Origin: Colocasia esculenta
Taxonomy: Eukaryota; Streptophyta; Magnoliopsida; Alismatales; Araceae
DNA: 64,000 nucleotides
NCBI GenBank assembly: GCA_014218235.1
Contig: CM024760.1
Location: 66,714,961-66,778,960 of the forward strand
Direction: 5' to 3'
Shown: positions 21,864 through 35,148 of the stretch, piece by piece
How positions within the stretch are numbered: the stretch's first letter is position 1
How the letters are laid out: each line of letters starts with the position of its first letter
Notes under the pieces: generated by a model
Told to the model about the DNA's origin: nothing
The model's database searches: none
What the model saw: the letters and a program-made list of their open reading frames with translations, nothing else
Program-made: the position numbers and the translations under genes

Positions 21864-22322
21864 TCCTCCACATAGCATTGACTCATTGAGGTGTGCCGCT
21901 TCTCATTGCATATCAAAATGTGCGATGAACATTTACATACATGTATATATATATGCATAGCCAAGAGAGTCAATGGATTGGCAATTGAGCAACCGAAGTC
22001 TCAGGCATACCTTTTAATTACTTAGGACTGGACTAAGTTGAGCAACACCGAAGAGAGAGTCTATAAGCGAAAAAAAATGTTATTACAATCATCACAAAAA
22101 ATTGCAGGGGAGAGAAGGAAAACGAGTAAAACGTACTCAACAAGAAAATTTAGCAATTTTCATTTTTTAGTCTTTTAAATAAGGGTATTTCTTTTTTATC
22201 TCTCACATATAATTATTTTTTTAATTTTTTTTTAAATTTTTGTCGTTGTTCTTGTTAATCCCAGCCGTTTGATTTCGTATCTAATTAAATTAATCAAATA
22301 ATAGGTAAAGATTACACTGCCC
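21864..22322. other. Spacer between the hAT element and a (CT)n tract
   Basis: AT-rich non-coding sequence with no feature recognised. It would be upstream promoter sequence if the ORF at 22432 is a gene start. Confidence 0.5.
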
Positions 22323-22430
<108 letters not shown>

Positions 22431-22431
22431 C

Positions 22432-22654
22432 ATGGAGGGTTGCTGCAGCAAGCATAGTTTTATTTGGTTTTGCGAAGGGCAAAAGCTTTGTTGCGGCATT
22501 GAGGATGGCCGCCCGCGCGGCAAAATCTTGTCCTCCTCTCCGGAGTTCTCACAAGTCCAGCCACCGTCAGGTCACGCGGGAGCCGATGTACCGAGGGGTA
22601 TGTCCGCAGCACCGAAGATGGCCCCCCTAGGCCCCCAATTCATAGTGCTGGTAT
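22432..22654 (+). pseudogene. Possible 5' exon of an unrecognised gene, cut by the LTR of element B
   Basis: An open frame begins MEGCCSKHSFIWFCEGQKLC directly after the CT tract and is GC-rich, unlike its surroundings, as monocot-type first exons often are. I do not recognise the protein. A second frame from 22505 contains REPMYRGV, faintly like the start of an AP2 domain, but the match does not continue. The frame runs into the LTR at 22655. It could equally be chance. Confidence 0.25.
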
Positions 22655-25506
22655 TGTAACGATCCTTCTTATACCGCTACGATTATTCCAATCCACATCG
22701 ATATAATGAGTGTCGTCACAGTGGGACATTGACCCAATATTAAACGATAGATTGATATGTACATGAATAACAAAAGAGTACAACGGAATTAAATGAATAT
22801 TCATTCTCTTTCCATCATCATCATCATATCCACAGTCTATATAGCAATAAAAGAAAACCAATGTCTGCATTATTACAATCCAAATAAATTACATTGTCCA
22901 TATGAATTACATAATTCCATTGTTTACATACTAGTGAAAAGAAAAGTACAACGAAAAATGTCTACAAATGAGCTACTCCTCGTGCTCGGAGTTGCTCCTT
23001 ACAATGTCCTCCTCAAGAATGAAGGTACCTGTCACACATGTACGCCGAAGCAAGGATGAGTCTTCTAAAAGATCCAGCAAGCAATCTAAGGACACAACCT
23101 TACACATATCATATACACATGCTAGCCTTTTTAAATATTTAGGAATAATCATGGTACATGCTTCATGTTACTTAACAACTAAATATGAAAACCAATAGCA
23201 TGTTTTCTACACATTGTAACCAACATGATTCAAAGGTTCAAATCTTACTTAATTTACTTCACAATTATACACCATTAGAGCATGGAACAATGTACAAGGT
23301 AAATAACATGCCTAGCATGATATCTAACCATTTTCACATGCAATTATCACATTTATTTACACATTTAGCTTACTATTTTAATGTAAATAAATCACAATTA
23401 CACATGGTATCACATTTTCACATGCTAACACTTTCATATTACACTATCACATGCTCATATTTCACATCGCACAATTCACATGTTCACATTCACATATTTA
23501 CACATTTTACACTTAGTTGTTGTGACACATAGTCCAAACCACCACTAAAAGGACACACATATTCACATACACATACCCATCACTTAGGCAACACAGTGAC
23601 GGATCTTGGTTAACTGCGCAGAACCGGGTGAAGCAGTCTCCACCCTAACCAGTGATACTTGTCCACCTTCAAGATTTCATCCTAATGCCCATAGGATATC
23701 ACACACATTGAACTTTCCCGTAGGGACTTTACTATAGTACGGTTCCACTGCCCTCTATGGTAGCAGTGTCAGTATCAGCACAATTACACATTAAGCACTT
23801 TATCACATTCACTTACATTATTCACATGCACCATTCACTTCATTCTCATGCACTTACACACACATGCTTCAGTTTACTAATTCAATCTTACTGTTTCACA
23901 TTGATAAATGATCATAACAAAGCCCTAATCATGTTGCTAATCACTGAATTCTACAAGATTAAATTTAAACATGCTCATCATGGTTAATTATCACTATTAA
24001 ACCAATAACCATATCTACTGTTATCAAAATAGTATGAAACTTTTACCACAAACTTCACACAGTTCATATGTCACATACCTAATTTTTCATATTTTTCAGA
24101 GCAGTAAATAAAATTTTACAATTTAGAAGAGATTCATGCTTATCCATCAAGGAATTCATTAAACCTGGTTCATATCAATATAGTCGATTCTAATAGTTCA
24201 TAAATCTGAAATCGATCATCATACCATCATGGAAAATTTATGAACCCTAATATACAATGGATCTAATTAATCAGGAATTATCACGGTCAAGTCAAGTTCA
24301 TTGTCCCATTACAAAAACTTTAATAAATAAAACTAATTACAGAAATTCGACACTTCCTCATGATATGATCTAATGAATGTTATTAACCAAATAAAATTTT
24401 CACAGCATGCACATATACCAAAAAATTTGAAAAACACACCACATAAATCAAAACAACCATTCTGCAAAACCTGAAGAACTTGGTGGCAAAGGGCTTGCCT
24501 CCAACAGGGGTTAACGGCACACGATGTTGCCGCTAATTCAGGATCTTAACGGCAGCAAGCTGGCCGTTAAGTTTCTGTCTGCATAAGTGCAGACTGAATC
24601 CAAAAAACTTGACGAATGGGGGTTCTAGGACACGAGGAAAAATTCCATAAAATCCTAGGACCTAGAGGACATGGGTAGGGATGATATCCCTTGATTACTT
24701 GCCTCAGAAAAATTGTCAAAGGGGATTAATTTGCCGAAGATGCTCTCCTCGACCAAGCTAAGAAGCGCCCAAATCGCCTCCCGAACCAGTTTCTGTGTCG
24801 ATGCAGGTTGCACACCGGAGTCGAGGAAGCCTCACCAATGTTCAGAGTATCTCCCAGTCGATGCAGATCGCCGGAAGACGCACACAAATGCCAGATCAAA
24901 GCCTTCAAAGTTCAGGTTTTTCGCATAGAGCTCTAGGCTTTCTTAAGAAGCCAAAAGACTTAATCCGGCCGAAATTGGGTGTTTATATAAGCTAAGGGGG
25001 TCGGGATACGCATTTAGGTTAGAATCCTACCGTTGTAAGGTAGTTTCCAAAACCAGAACCGAAGGAAACGTGGCCGTTTCCCGATCTGAAATCGCAACAG
25101 AAACTGAGAAGTAAACGGCCACATTACTTCCGTCAACAGGAACTAAACGGCCATTGATCTGGACGTCGACTTAGAGTCAACAACACACTGGTTGCCGTCG
25201 ACTTGTCCTCAACATCAAGGGATGTTGACGTTAATTGGCATTTCGTCCAAAACACAGAAAATAGATAAACATGCATTCACTTTATAATTTACATACTCTA
25301 TACATCATTTTATTTAAGTACAATATGTACAACTTAATTAAAATAATATGTACATAATAGACATGTATATACATATGCACATATACACAACATCATTTAA
25401 ACATAATATGTACAAAAATAAACACATATCTACATATTCACATATACACATAAATAATATACACAAAATAATAAGTATAAGGAGAACAAAGTTCGAGGGC
25501 CTTACA
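22655..25506 (-). mobile_element. 3' LTR of element B (2852 bp)
   Basis: Minus strand TGTAAGGCCCTCG... (25506) to ...GGATCGTTACA (22655). It is preceded by the PPT. It shares with the LTRs of C the ends and a middle region (GATCTGCATCGACTGG near 24860), but U3 is largely different. It contains several perfect short hairpins (24511-24594, 25070-25227). 22930-24480 is AT-rich with many CACAT repeats. Confidence 0.85.
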
Positions 25507-25518
25507 CCCTCTCCCCCT
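25507..25518 (-). other. Polypurine tract of element B
   Basis: The minus strand reads AGGGGGAGAGGG immediately before TGTAAGG, the plus-strand primer site of reverse transcription. Element C has the same sequence in the same place. Confidence 0.85.
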
Positions 25519-25551
25519 AAAAGAAACTTCGTCCTCGAAGTTAGAACGAAA

Positions 25552-27003
25552 TTAATCAAACAATTGGGGATATTTCTTCTTCATAGCATCCTCAAGCTCC
25601 CACGTAGCCTCCTCCCGCGAGAAGTTCCTCCAAAGCACCTTTACGGACGCAATACTCTTGTTCCTGAGATGCTGAACCTTCCGATCAAGGATAGCTATGG
25701 GTTGCTCAACATACGACAAGTCTGGCTGAATCTCCACTCGCTCGTGACTAATCACATGAGACGGATCTCGCACATACCTCCTGAGCATAGATACGTGGAA
25801 AACAGGATAAACACTAGCTAACGCTGGGGGTAAAGCTAGCTCATATGCCACGTTGCCCATCCGCCTAAAAATCTCAAACGGGCCAATGAATCTAGGACTC
25901 AACTTGCCATGCCTGCCAAACCTGACAACACCTTGAGTAGGCGAAACCTTCAGAAAAATATGCTCGCCAACCTCGAACTCTAAATCCTTTCTTCTGTTGT
26001 CGGCGTAACTCTTCTGCCTATCCTGCACCGCAACAAGCCTCTATCTAATAAGCTGAATCTTATCCGAAGTCTCCTGCACCAACTCTGGACCAATCAACTG
26101 TCTATCACCTGTTTCCTCCCAACACAAAGGAGATCTATAAGGCCTCCCGTACAAAGCCTCAAACGGAGCCATACCAATGCTCGCATGAAAACTGTTGTTG
26201 TAGGAAACTCCACAAGAGGCAAATGATGCTCTCAATCACCCTTCCAATCCAATACACACGCTCTCAACATATCCTCGAGCGTCTGGATAGTCCTCTCGGA
26301 CTGTCCATCTGTCCGGGGATGGAACGCTGAACTAAGTTTCAACTCGGAACCCCAAGCCTCCTGAAGACCCTTCCATAGCCTCGAAGTAAACCTCGGGTCT
26401 CGATCTGAAATAATCGACTTCGGCACATCATGCAACCTCACAATGCTACTAACATACAACCTTGCCAAACTCTCCTCTGACTGCTTCTTCTTCATAGGCA
26501 AGAAATGAGCCGTCTTAGATAAACGATCAACAACCACCCAAATCGAGTCATTGCCTTCACTGATCTGGGCAAACCCGTCACAAAATCCATAGTGACAGCC
26601 TCCCACTTCCATACTAGGATCTCCATCTTCTGCATAAGACCAGATGGTCGCTGATGCTCGGCCTTCACTAGCTGGCATACCAACCACCTGGATACGAACT
26701 CAGCCACATCCTTCTTCATGCCAGACCACCAGAAGGATCTCTTTAAATCCTAGTACATCTTGTGTTGCCTGGATGAATAGAGAACCTCGACCTATGATCT
26801 TCTACTAGAACATGCTCACGGACATCCACAATATCGGGAACACAAACTCGGTGATGAAATCTTTCACCCATCCTCATCACGAGAATGCCTGCCTTGCCCA
26901 CCAACTCCTGAGTCTAGGGTCGGCCTTCTGCTGCTCGATCACCTCATCCAAACTGTGACTGAATGGACAACTGAGCCACGAAGCTTGACATAACTGTGGC
27001 TCT
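25552..27003 (-). pseudogene. Integrase with C-terminal chromodomain, element B
   Basis: Integrase core in 26687-26232: NDSIWVVVDRLSKTAHF, SDRDPRFTSRLWKGLQ (second Asp), and DGQSERTIQTLEDML (catalytic Glu). The zinc-binding region, around 26940-26700, is degenerate. The GPY/F region is in 26028-25750 (KLSPRFIGPFEI). A chromodomain-like end, VKVLWRNFSREEATWELEDA, stops at 25552; chromodomains of this kind are thought to steer integration to modified histones. Frames 26687, 26235 and 26028 are offset, so at least two indels are present. The sequence resumes at 28829 beyond the solo LTR. Confidence 0.85.
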
Positions 27004-28823
27004 TGTTGACCACTCTATGGTTATCTCTGATCTTGGTATTTTGGTGATAACACAATATATGATGCATTTTAGATGATAATAAATATAGGTCTCATAATAT
27101 TTTTGTGCTTCATCTGTGTTGCATCATCCCTTTAACATATGATGAGTCTCATAAATATTTTTTGTTTCATCTGTGTCGCATCAATCTCATAGCAAATGCT
27201 AAGTCTCATATTGATGCAATATGGCGCACTATAATGAAAGTCGATGTTTAATATTCATATACATCCGATTTCAGTTTTAAGTGGCCATAGTACAAGCGCT
27301 ATAATTGATTTGTTAAGAATCGATTCCGTATCGATTTGCCTTCGCAATGACTTGATAAGGAAATCGATCTCATAACGATTTGATAAGTTGAGCGCAACGA
27401 CTTGCTCTCACAACGATTTGTTCACATCGATTTCGCTCCTCATAACGATTTGATAGGAAATCGATCTCCACGATTTGATAATGAGTGCAACGATTTGCCC
27501 TCACATCGATTTGCCTTCGCAAAGTTTTGATAAGATTTGATCTCAAACGATTTCATAAGTGATCACATCGATTTCTTTATTGATCACAACGATTTTCTTC
27601 AGTAGATCATAACGATTTGCTTGCATAACGTTTTCATAATGATTACATCGATTTGTTTATAATTGAGCAACGACTCTTCCATAACGATTTCATAAGTCAT
27701 GCTCATAACGATTTCTTTCTTCAATGGATTTTGATCAAACTCAGATTGCCTTTGTATTTCAATATGCTTGGTGCTTAATAAAAGTCAAATATCTTCTGAC
27801 ACAAAAGCTGCATGCATATTTCAGAGTCTTGTCAAATAGATATAACTACTATTTTCAGCATGTTAGCAGAACACAGTGGTATGCACAGTTTATCATAAAA
27901 CACTTTTTATGCTAACCTTCTTCCATGCTCACAGACCTCGAGATCATCAAGGTCTGATTAGACAAATGAAGAGAAGATAAGCAACGGTCCTAACCCAACG
28001 GATCCAAAACTCAACGGCTATCTCTTCAACGGATCTGTTCAAAGACTGCTCATATAAAGATGAAGCATGGCTGAAAAACAGGAAGAGCTTTTCCTGAACA
28101 TCTTGAAAGAGTGTACATCCAGTGAGGAACCTCAACGACATATACACTCCAAAAAGAGAGAAAGAGCCTGAGCCCAGCAGAAGCACTCAAGCTTTCAAGC
28201 ATCTCAACGTTCAAGCATTCAAGCACTATTGCTTTCTTTTCTCTCTTCTGTTTTCTCTCCAAGCTCATTGTATATCTGGGGAGAGTCTGGGATTGTGAGC
28301 TTCACACAAGTGTTTATCTTGTAAAGCTTCTCAGTCTGATCTTTCTAAGAAAGATCTGTGTCCAGCTGTAGACTGTAACGTGTGTAACCTAGCTGGGGGT
28401 TTAAGTCTAGCGAGACCGCACTGGGTTTGTTCCAGGAGGTTTACTTCTGAACCTGTAAAAGAAGTAGGTTTGCTTCTTAGCCTAGAAAAGAAGGGCTGCC
28501 TTCTTGCCCGGGAAGAGAAGAAGACCTGTGTGGGGTATCCAGGGTGTTGTAGTGTCCTTGAGGGGACTGTACCTTCGGTAGTAAAATCCCAAGAGTTTGC
28601 TTGGGGACTGGACGTAGGACTTCCATGTGGGAAGGGCCGAACCAGGATAAATCTCCTGTGTCCTTTGTGTGATTGTTCTTTTGCTTCCGCACTGTTACTC
28701 CTTATCACACTAAACTAACCAATCTTCAAGTGTAATTTCGGTTTTAAGTTTCTATTTCAGATTGTAAAAAACCTATTCACCCCCCCTCTAGGCTACCTTG
28801 CTGCCATAACCGAAGGGCCAACA
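27004..28823 (+). mobile_element. Copia-type solo LTR (1820 bp) with exact TSD GCTCT
   Basis: TGTTGACCAC...GGGCCAACA is bounded by GCTCT at 26999-27003 and 28824-28828. TATA-like CATATAAAG is at 28051, so the LTR points to the plus strand. The 3' part (TTCACCCCCCCTCTAGG at 28779) resembles the U5 of SIRE-like Copia LTRs. No internal region, PBS or second LTR, hence a solo LTR left by recombination. The ORFs around 28380-28718 are LTR sequence, not genes. Confidence 0.85.
27300..27730. repeat. Array of CGATTT / AAATCG motifs in U3 of the Copia solo LTR
   Basis: About two dozen units of AACGATTTG, CATCGATTT or variants (CGACTT, CGATCT, CGTTTT), every 15-25 bp. Some units face each other and form stems, e.g. 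AAATCG 27361-27366 with CGATTT 27376-27381, and CGATTT 27446-27451 with AAATCG 27458-27463. Confidence 0.8.
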
Positions 28824-28828
28824 GCTCT

Positions 28829-29964
28829 AACTCAGTCATCGCACATGCAGCATCCTCCAACATCTTTCATCCTATAGAGTAAAGACCTATTCCTGCTAAG
28901 CGCATCTGCCACGATATTCACCTCCCGGATGATACTAAAGCTTGAAGTTGTAGTCCTTGAGGAACTCATCCATCTCCTCTGTCACAGGTTCAACTCCTTC
29001 TGAGAGAAGAGATATCTCAGACTCTTGTGGTTCGTAAACACCCGAACTGAACACCATAGATAGTGTCTCCAGATCTTCAGTGTATGAACCACTACCCGCA
29101 AGCTCTAAATCATGAGTCGGATAGTTACGCTCATGCTCCTTCAATTGGCGAGAAGCGTATGCCACTACCCAACCATGCTGCATCAAGACACAACCAAGAC
29201 CTATTTGAGATGCATTCGAATAGATGGCAAAACCCTCTACACCACTCGGCAAGATCAACACGGGTGTAGAAGTAAGCTTCGCCTTCAGCAACTGAAAACT
29301 ACTCTCACAATCCTCAGACCAGACAAACTTCACTCCTTTCCTGGTTAGCTTAGTCAAAGGTGCGGCGATAGATGCAAATCCCTCAATGAATCGCCGGTAA
29401 TAGCCTGCTAAACCAAGGAAACTCCGAATCTCTGATGGGGTCCTTGGGATCTCCCAATCTAATACATCCTGGACCTTCACCGATCAACTACTACTTCAGC
29501 ACTTGAGATAACATGCCCAGGAAATGAACCTCGCGCATCCAAAAATCGCACTTGCTAAACTTTGCATACAGCTTGTGCTCTCGGAGAACCTCCGAACAAC
29601 CCTCAAATGATCTCGTGTGTAGCCTCATCTGGAGAATAAACACCATCGTCGATAAACACCACTACAAAGCTATCTAAATAAGGTCTAAACACCATGTTCT
29701 GAATCCATAAATGCTGCAGGGGCGTTGGTCAGACCGAATGGAAGCCTAAAAACTCATAATGTCCATAACGAGTTCCTAAGGCCGTCTTGGACACATCATC
29801 ACTCCTAATCCTCAACTGATGATAGCTGGACCGCAGATCAATCTTAGAGAACACTGATGCATTCTACAACTGATCGAATAGATCATCAATCCGCAGTAAG
29901 GGATACCTATTCTTCACAGTCACATGGTTGAGCTTTCTATAATCAATGCACAACCTAAGGGAAC
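28829..29964 (-). pseudogene. Reverse transcriptase/RNase H part of element B
   Basis: RNase H and the RT C-terminal part are in 29480-28935: IRSFLGLAGYYRRFIEGFAS, LTRKGVKFVWSEDCESSFQL, RQLKEHERNYPTHDLELA. The first RNase H Asp is replaced: AIYSNASQIGLG where element C has AIYTDASRIGLG. 29964-29480 holds broken RT palm sequence (FRLTNAPAAFM near 29745). The coding is cut at 29964 by the LTR of E. Confidence 0.8.
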
Positions 29965-32216
29965 TGTGACGGAATGCCTCGTCCAAGCCCGTTAAATCGA
30001 TAACAAGCTTGGCCCGAGTCCGTCACCCACGAACGGACCGAAGCCTCGCAAGGGATACCACACCATAGTCCGTAAAAACACAAAGGAACATACCATTTCA
30101 TATATATTTATATCACAAGTTTACATAGCCGTACCTCCATGAAAGGAAAAGAAAGTACAAGAGCCTGGGGCATACCCCGAGGTACAACTGAAGGAAGTAG
30201 ACAAACCAGCTACACTACTGGAGGTCCTGACCCCGCACCGCTACGACGCGGCTCCGAACTGGATGACGGTAGAGAAACATCCTCCTCGCCCTCACCTGTG
30301 GGGGTAGGGGTGAGCCTCGCTAGTCACTGGCTCAGTAGGGAACTCCCCCAACACCGAGCAAAACCAAAAACATAGGTACGAAGGCAGTAAACTATACTAG
30401 CAGTTTATAGAACAGCTAAGCAGAATATTAAAGCTGTAAATATACTCACTATTGCCGACTACATAAAACAACTATATTAAATAAACGCAAACCCAAACAG
30501 GTGTACGAGCTAAAGTAGAGACTGCCACACGTGAGCCACGTGAACTGGTTTGCGACTCCAGTACTGACTCGGACAAACACACACAGGTCTACCTCTCAGT
30601 CTCACAGCTACAGAAGAAAGGTCCAGCTGCCGCTCCACGTAGAAAAGGTCAAGCAACTGTGGAGACCACTAAACACCACCACCTGCGGACCACACGGTCG
30701 CAGGCCCATGCCTAGCACCTCTAGAGACCCTGGCCTGGGCCCTCGAGTGAGGCACTGGAAAAGGACTAGCTGGGGACCAGTGTAGACTACTGGTGTCCGT
30801 ACCCCCAACTAAGAGCGTGCTACAAGTGACTAGAAACAAACACTAGAGTCACTGTCCCTCTGTTGTCTTTCCCTCAGCCGGACGTACACCACTCAAACGG
30901 AGTGAGGGTGTCCAGTCAGATGACACAGACCTCAATTACACACAAGTACCGGGACAAAGCCCGAGCTAACAACCTGGCTCATAGAGAACTTGGGGCACCC
31001 AACTAGAGAGGTAACCACGGTAGGCGTCATACTACTCGCCACATACACAAAACCACGTGCATGCTATAGAAACCACGTGAAACCTCACGTAAACCTCGTG
31101 CACTAGTAGCTCACTACCACGTGAACACACGTAAACACATACAAAACTGGCTAACTGCATAACCTGTAACCTAGCCTCAGAAACCACGTGCTCCCAGAGC
31201 ACTACAAGTGCCAACGCACAGCTCATGATCGATAAATACACTGCATGGCGATATTTGAACAAGAACATATTGCGGCAACATCGATTGCCGTCGATGGATA
31301 TAAACGCGGTATTCTTGCCGCTAATAGATGATTACGGCTAGAGATCTGGTCGTTTATTTCCCAACTGAAGAACTTAGCGTCAATCATTATTGACGTCAAG
31401 CTCTTCACTACTCTCTGCACACAGAACAGCCTTAGGCCGATCACACGGGCTATCTAGCCCTACACACGCGTGCACAATGAGGGAAAACCTTCCCCCACAG
31501 CCCATGCAAACCATAACACATCGAAAGTACACGACCTATCACATGGAGAGATCAAAATCCCCAAGAATCCCCGCATGGACAACCCTACCCCCAAAACTCG
31601 AGTCTAACATAGAATCTATGCAAGCTAAGATCTAACAGTTAACGCTGAGGATTAAGGGAGTTATGTCCCTACCTCAGAACGCACCAAGAACCTTCAAAAA
31701 CCTCCAATCAAGCTGGACCCCCCGAGAGCTCCCACGCGAATCCCGCTCCAATCGACGTTCCCGCTTAAATCATCGTTGCCACCCATACCACGATCTCCCC
31801 ACAAGCTCCTTCCACCCGCTGGAGTAGTGAAGAAACGTAGGGGTAAGAGTGGGGGAAAGGAGAGGAGAAGGGGGTGAGAGAACCGCCCTCGGGTTGCCTT
31901 ATTCTAACAGTCGCACAAATAAATGTCAACCCTGTTGCCGCTCAAAGAACCGCCACAATAAGCGTCCAGATCACCTACCGTCAAGTTCAGGCGCAGAACC
32001 TACCAGAGACCACTATAGACGTCCAGATCGATGGACGCCTAAACTCAGTCAACGGTCAACAACTGGCCGTCAACTCCCCACTCACGGAAACCTCTCTTGA
32101 CGTCAGAGCTCTATCTTTCCAGTAGAGATTCGATAAGAATCCACGCACTAGTCGCACCTTAACCACTCGATATCTAAACAAAGGATCACAAGGATACGAA
32201 AATGCGCGACGTTACA
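29965..32216 (-). mobile_element. 3' LTR of element E (2252 bp)
   Basis: Minus strand TGTAACGTCGCGC (32216) to ...GGCATTCCGTCACA (29965). The 29965-30500 end matches 51318-51784 and 52592-53060, which lie next to PBS sequences, proving the family. Small hairpins are at 31272-31291, 31377-31396, 32018-32039 and 32052-32070. Confidence 0.85.
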
Positions 32217-32325
32217 TTACTATCATCTAAAAAAAAAATTTGACCTCGAAATTCATGACATCATTCAGTGCAAACAAACTTAATATATACACATTTACAA
32301 GAACTACCATCTAAAAAGATATACA
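32217..32325 (-). other. 3' UTR of element E, left of element C
   Basis: Minus strand includes AATTTCGAGGTCAAATTTTT, the usual post-chromodomain sequence of these elements. The rest of the 3' end is at 42847-42856 on the other side of element C, showing that C landed about ten bases after the E stop codon. Confidence 0.7.
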
Positions 32326-35143
32326 TGTAGGGCCCTTGATTTTCATCTTGCTTGCTTAAGTATATATGTGTACATATGAGTGTATACTAATTGACGTATC
32401 GATTATTGTACATAGTATTTATTTATACAAATTATATGATTAGTATTATTGTAATGTACGTATTGTATACAAGTATGTATATATATATATATTTGTGTGT
32501 GTAGTGTTTATAGATTCTGCATATTTTAAGTGTGTTTTGTCGACCAGTCGGCGTCAATATCAGCTGACGTTGATAGGATAGGCGGCAATATCGATGGACG
32601 CCCACTTTGAATAGGAGACCAGAGATGTGGACGTCAATATCCCAGACCAGTTACGCTTCCAGATCCGGAAACGCCTCCGGAAACTTCGCCATTGTTTTAG
32701 AAACCGTCCCCAACGGCTCTATGACTTACCCCTTACGCATGTCTGGCCCTCAACCTTTATATTACCCATTTTTGGCCAGATCTATCCTTTTGGCTCTTGG
32801 GTCAAAAACCTAGCTTTTCTGTGCGAACTCCAACTTGAGCCTGAGAGATCCGACTTCAAGAGGCTTCATCCGGTGATCTACATCGACTGGTGACAACTCT
32901 GAACATCCGGGAACGACTTCCCCACGCTGTTGTGCAGTGAAGATCAACAGAGAACCCGGATAAGGAGAGATTTGAAGACTCTTTGGCACATGCCGAGGAG
33001 GGCTTCTTCCGGCTTAAATTGTTGCTTGTGGATTTTACAAGAGGCAAGAACCCCACCCACATCGACCCTACATGTGTTTAGTATGTCCCAGGAATTTTAC
33101 GGATTTTTCTCGTGTCCTGGAACCCCCATTCAAGTGATCTGTTGGGTTCAGTCTGTGTTTATGCAGACAGGATATTAACGGCAGGATCCCTTGCCGCTAA
33201 TATCAATGTTGGCGGCATCATATATTGTCGTTAACCTTATAGACGGCTACTCCTATGCCGTCAAGTTCACTAGACTGCAACAATGTGCAGGTCTGCCCTT
33301 CTATAAGCTAATTTTCGAGATTTTTCCACATGAAGATATACGATAAATTTTATATGATATGTAAATATACATGTTGGAGTGTACTGTGAGTTATTGTGAA
33401 TTTTGTAATCTGCCCTAATTATTAGAATTCTTTGAATGTTCGGCTGACAGAATTTTAATCTTGTAAAATCTCGTTTGTGAAATCTGTATAGAATTTAACT
33501 GTCATAAAATTTATGTACACTATTTATGAGATCTAATGCGTGACATGAAAATTTGGAAAATTTATAATCTGTATAGTTTATTGAAATTCTGAACCGAAAA
33601 ATAGTGAATATGTCTACTCAGCATAGAAATGTTATAATTCATGCGAAATTAGTTAAAATCCTAGAAATGGACATATAATTAGAACTGTTAGTATTCATGT
33701 GTATATAAGTGTGGGTCCGAACAATGAAAAATTTATGTCAGTTTGACTGTTTTTACGTTAGATAACATCACTGTTAGAAATTTCAGAATTATGCGTAATT
33801 CCGAAAAAATGTGGATCTTGGTATGCATGTGGTTAGACGTGATAGATTGCTGATTAAATTTCTATACTGAATTGATAACAGTGGCGATATATTGTTGGTT
33901 TTATGTTAGATATTGACAAATAATACATGTTAACATGATTAGTGTTTAATTCTGTAAATTTCAGCATGATTAGACTTGTTTTAAAACTTGTTTAATACTG
34001 AAGACCTAGTAACCATGCTAGGTAATACTGAAGAATGTAAATGTGCGAGTATGAAATGAATGTGTAAATTGTGAATAAGAAGTGTGTTGAAACTTGAGAA
34101 AATGTATAATGTGCCAATGGGTGACTGCTACCTTAGAGGGCTGTGGAACTACTTGGTAAAGTCCCCACGGGAAAGTTCAAAGTGTGTGATGTCCCATGGC
34201 ATTGGGATTAAATCCTGGAGGCGAACAAGTATCGCTAGTTAGGGTTGAGAGTGCTTCTCCCGTTCTGTGCAGTAACTAAGATTTATCACTGGAATGCCTA
34301 GGTGATAGATATGTGATGTGATTAGTGTGTGTCTTCTAAAGTGGTTTGGGCTATGTGTCACGGCATTAAGAATTGTGAAAAGTGGTTACAGTGAAAAGAA
34401 ATGTGTAAATTGTGAAACTGTGTAAGCGAATATGTGTTCATGCTAGATAGTCTTTTATGAAATGTGCAAATCCATGTTTAAAATGATCATAATTAGTATA
34501 TGAATGGTTGAATGATTTAGTTTAACATATTGAAAGTATGTAGAAAGCATGTGATAGGCTTAAGTTATCTTGTATAAAAAGAAATTCCATGTGTAAATGT
34601 GTAGAAATCATGCATAGGTTCTATTTAAATAAATTGTCAAATCCGTGCATTATGTGTTAGTTTATGTAGCATAAGATATGGATGTTATGTGATGCATGTG
34701 TGTTTATGTGTTTGGTGTTACTTGTTGAGTTCTCTTTGAACTCATTCTTGCTTCGGCGTACAGGTGCAGACGTTTCTACTTCTTCCGAGGAGATCGTTAG
34801 GAGCGACTCGGAGCGGAGTAGGAGACCTTGTTGTGGATTTAGCATTGTACTTTTCCTTACTTCATAGTATGTAATAAGACTCTGCGTAGTCTCACGTAGA
34901 TAATGTATTTTTTATTTTCAGTTATGAAAAGTTAGTTTTCTTTTCTTCTATATGGACTGTGAATGGAATGTGGATGATGGAATAAGAATTTCTTTTCAGT
35001 TCTTTCATTTCGCTGTCATGTGTTATATATCATGTATGTTTCAGCCTATCGTACTAGTGTTGGGTAAATGTCCCCACTGTGGCGATGCTCTCTATATCGA
35101 GGTGGGATGGTATATCCGTACCGTATAAGGAGGGTCGTCACAG
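32326..35143 (+). mobile_element. 5' LTR of element C
   Basis: TGTAGGGCCCTTG ... GGGTCGTCACA. The third position of the first block (G) differs from the 3' LTR (TGTAAGG). Three consecutive hairpins lie at 33171-33262. Open frames within it are not genes. Confidence 0.9.
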
Positions 35144-35148
35144 AGATT

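Larger units (their letters stand above)
22655..29964 (-). mobile_element. Element B: chromovirus-type Ty3/gypsy, 3' half, truncated by element E
   Basis: The 3' LTR (22655-25506), PPT and integrase-to-RT coding read on the minus strand. The coding continues to 29964, where element E begins. A Copia solo LTR interrupts it at 27004-28823. The coding sequence is close to that of element C (same chromodomain region EIQPDLSYVEQP), so B and C are one family with diverged LTRs. Gag and the 5' LTR are not in the window, being expected beyond E and the gap. Confidence 0.85.

Noticed and set aside
22505..22654. AP2-domain start (REPMYRGV)
   Set aside because: Similarity stops after eight residues and the frame ends; treated as chance.
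28331..28718. ORFs of over 100 codons on both strands
   Set aside because: Within the R/U5 part of a Copia solo LTR.
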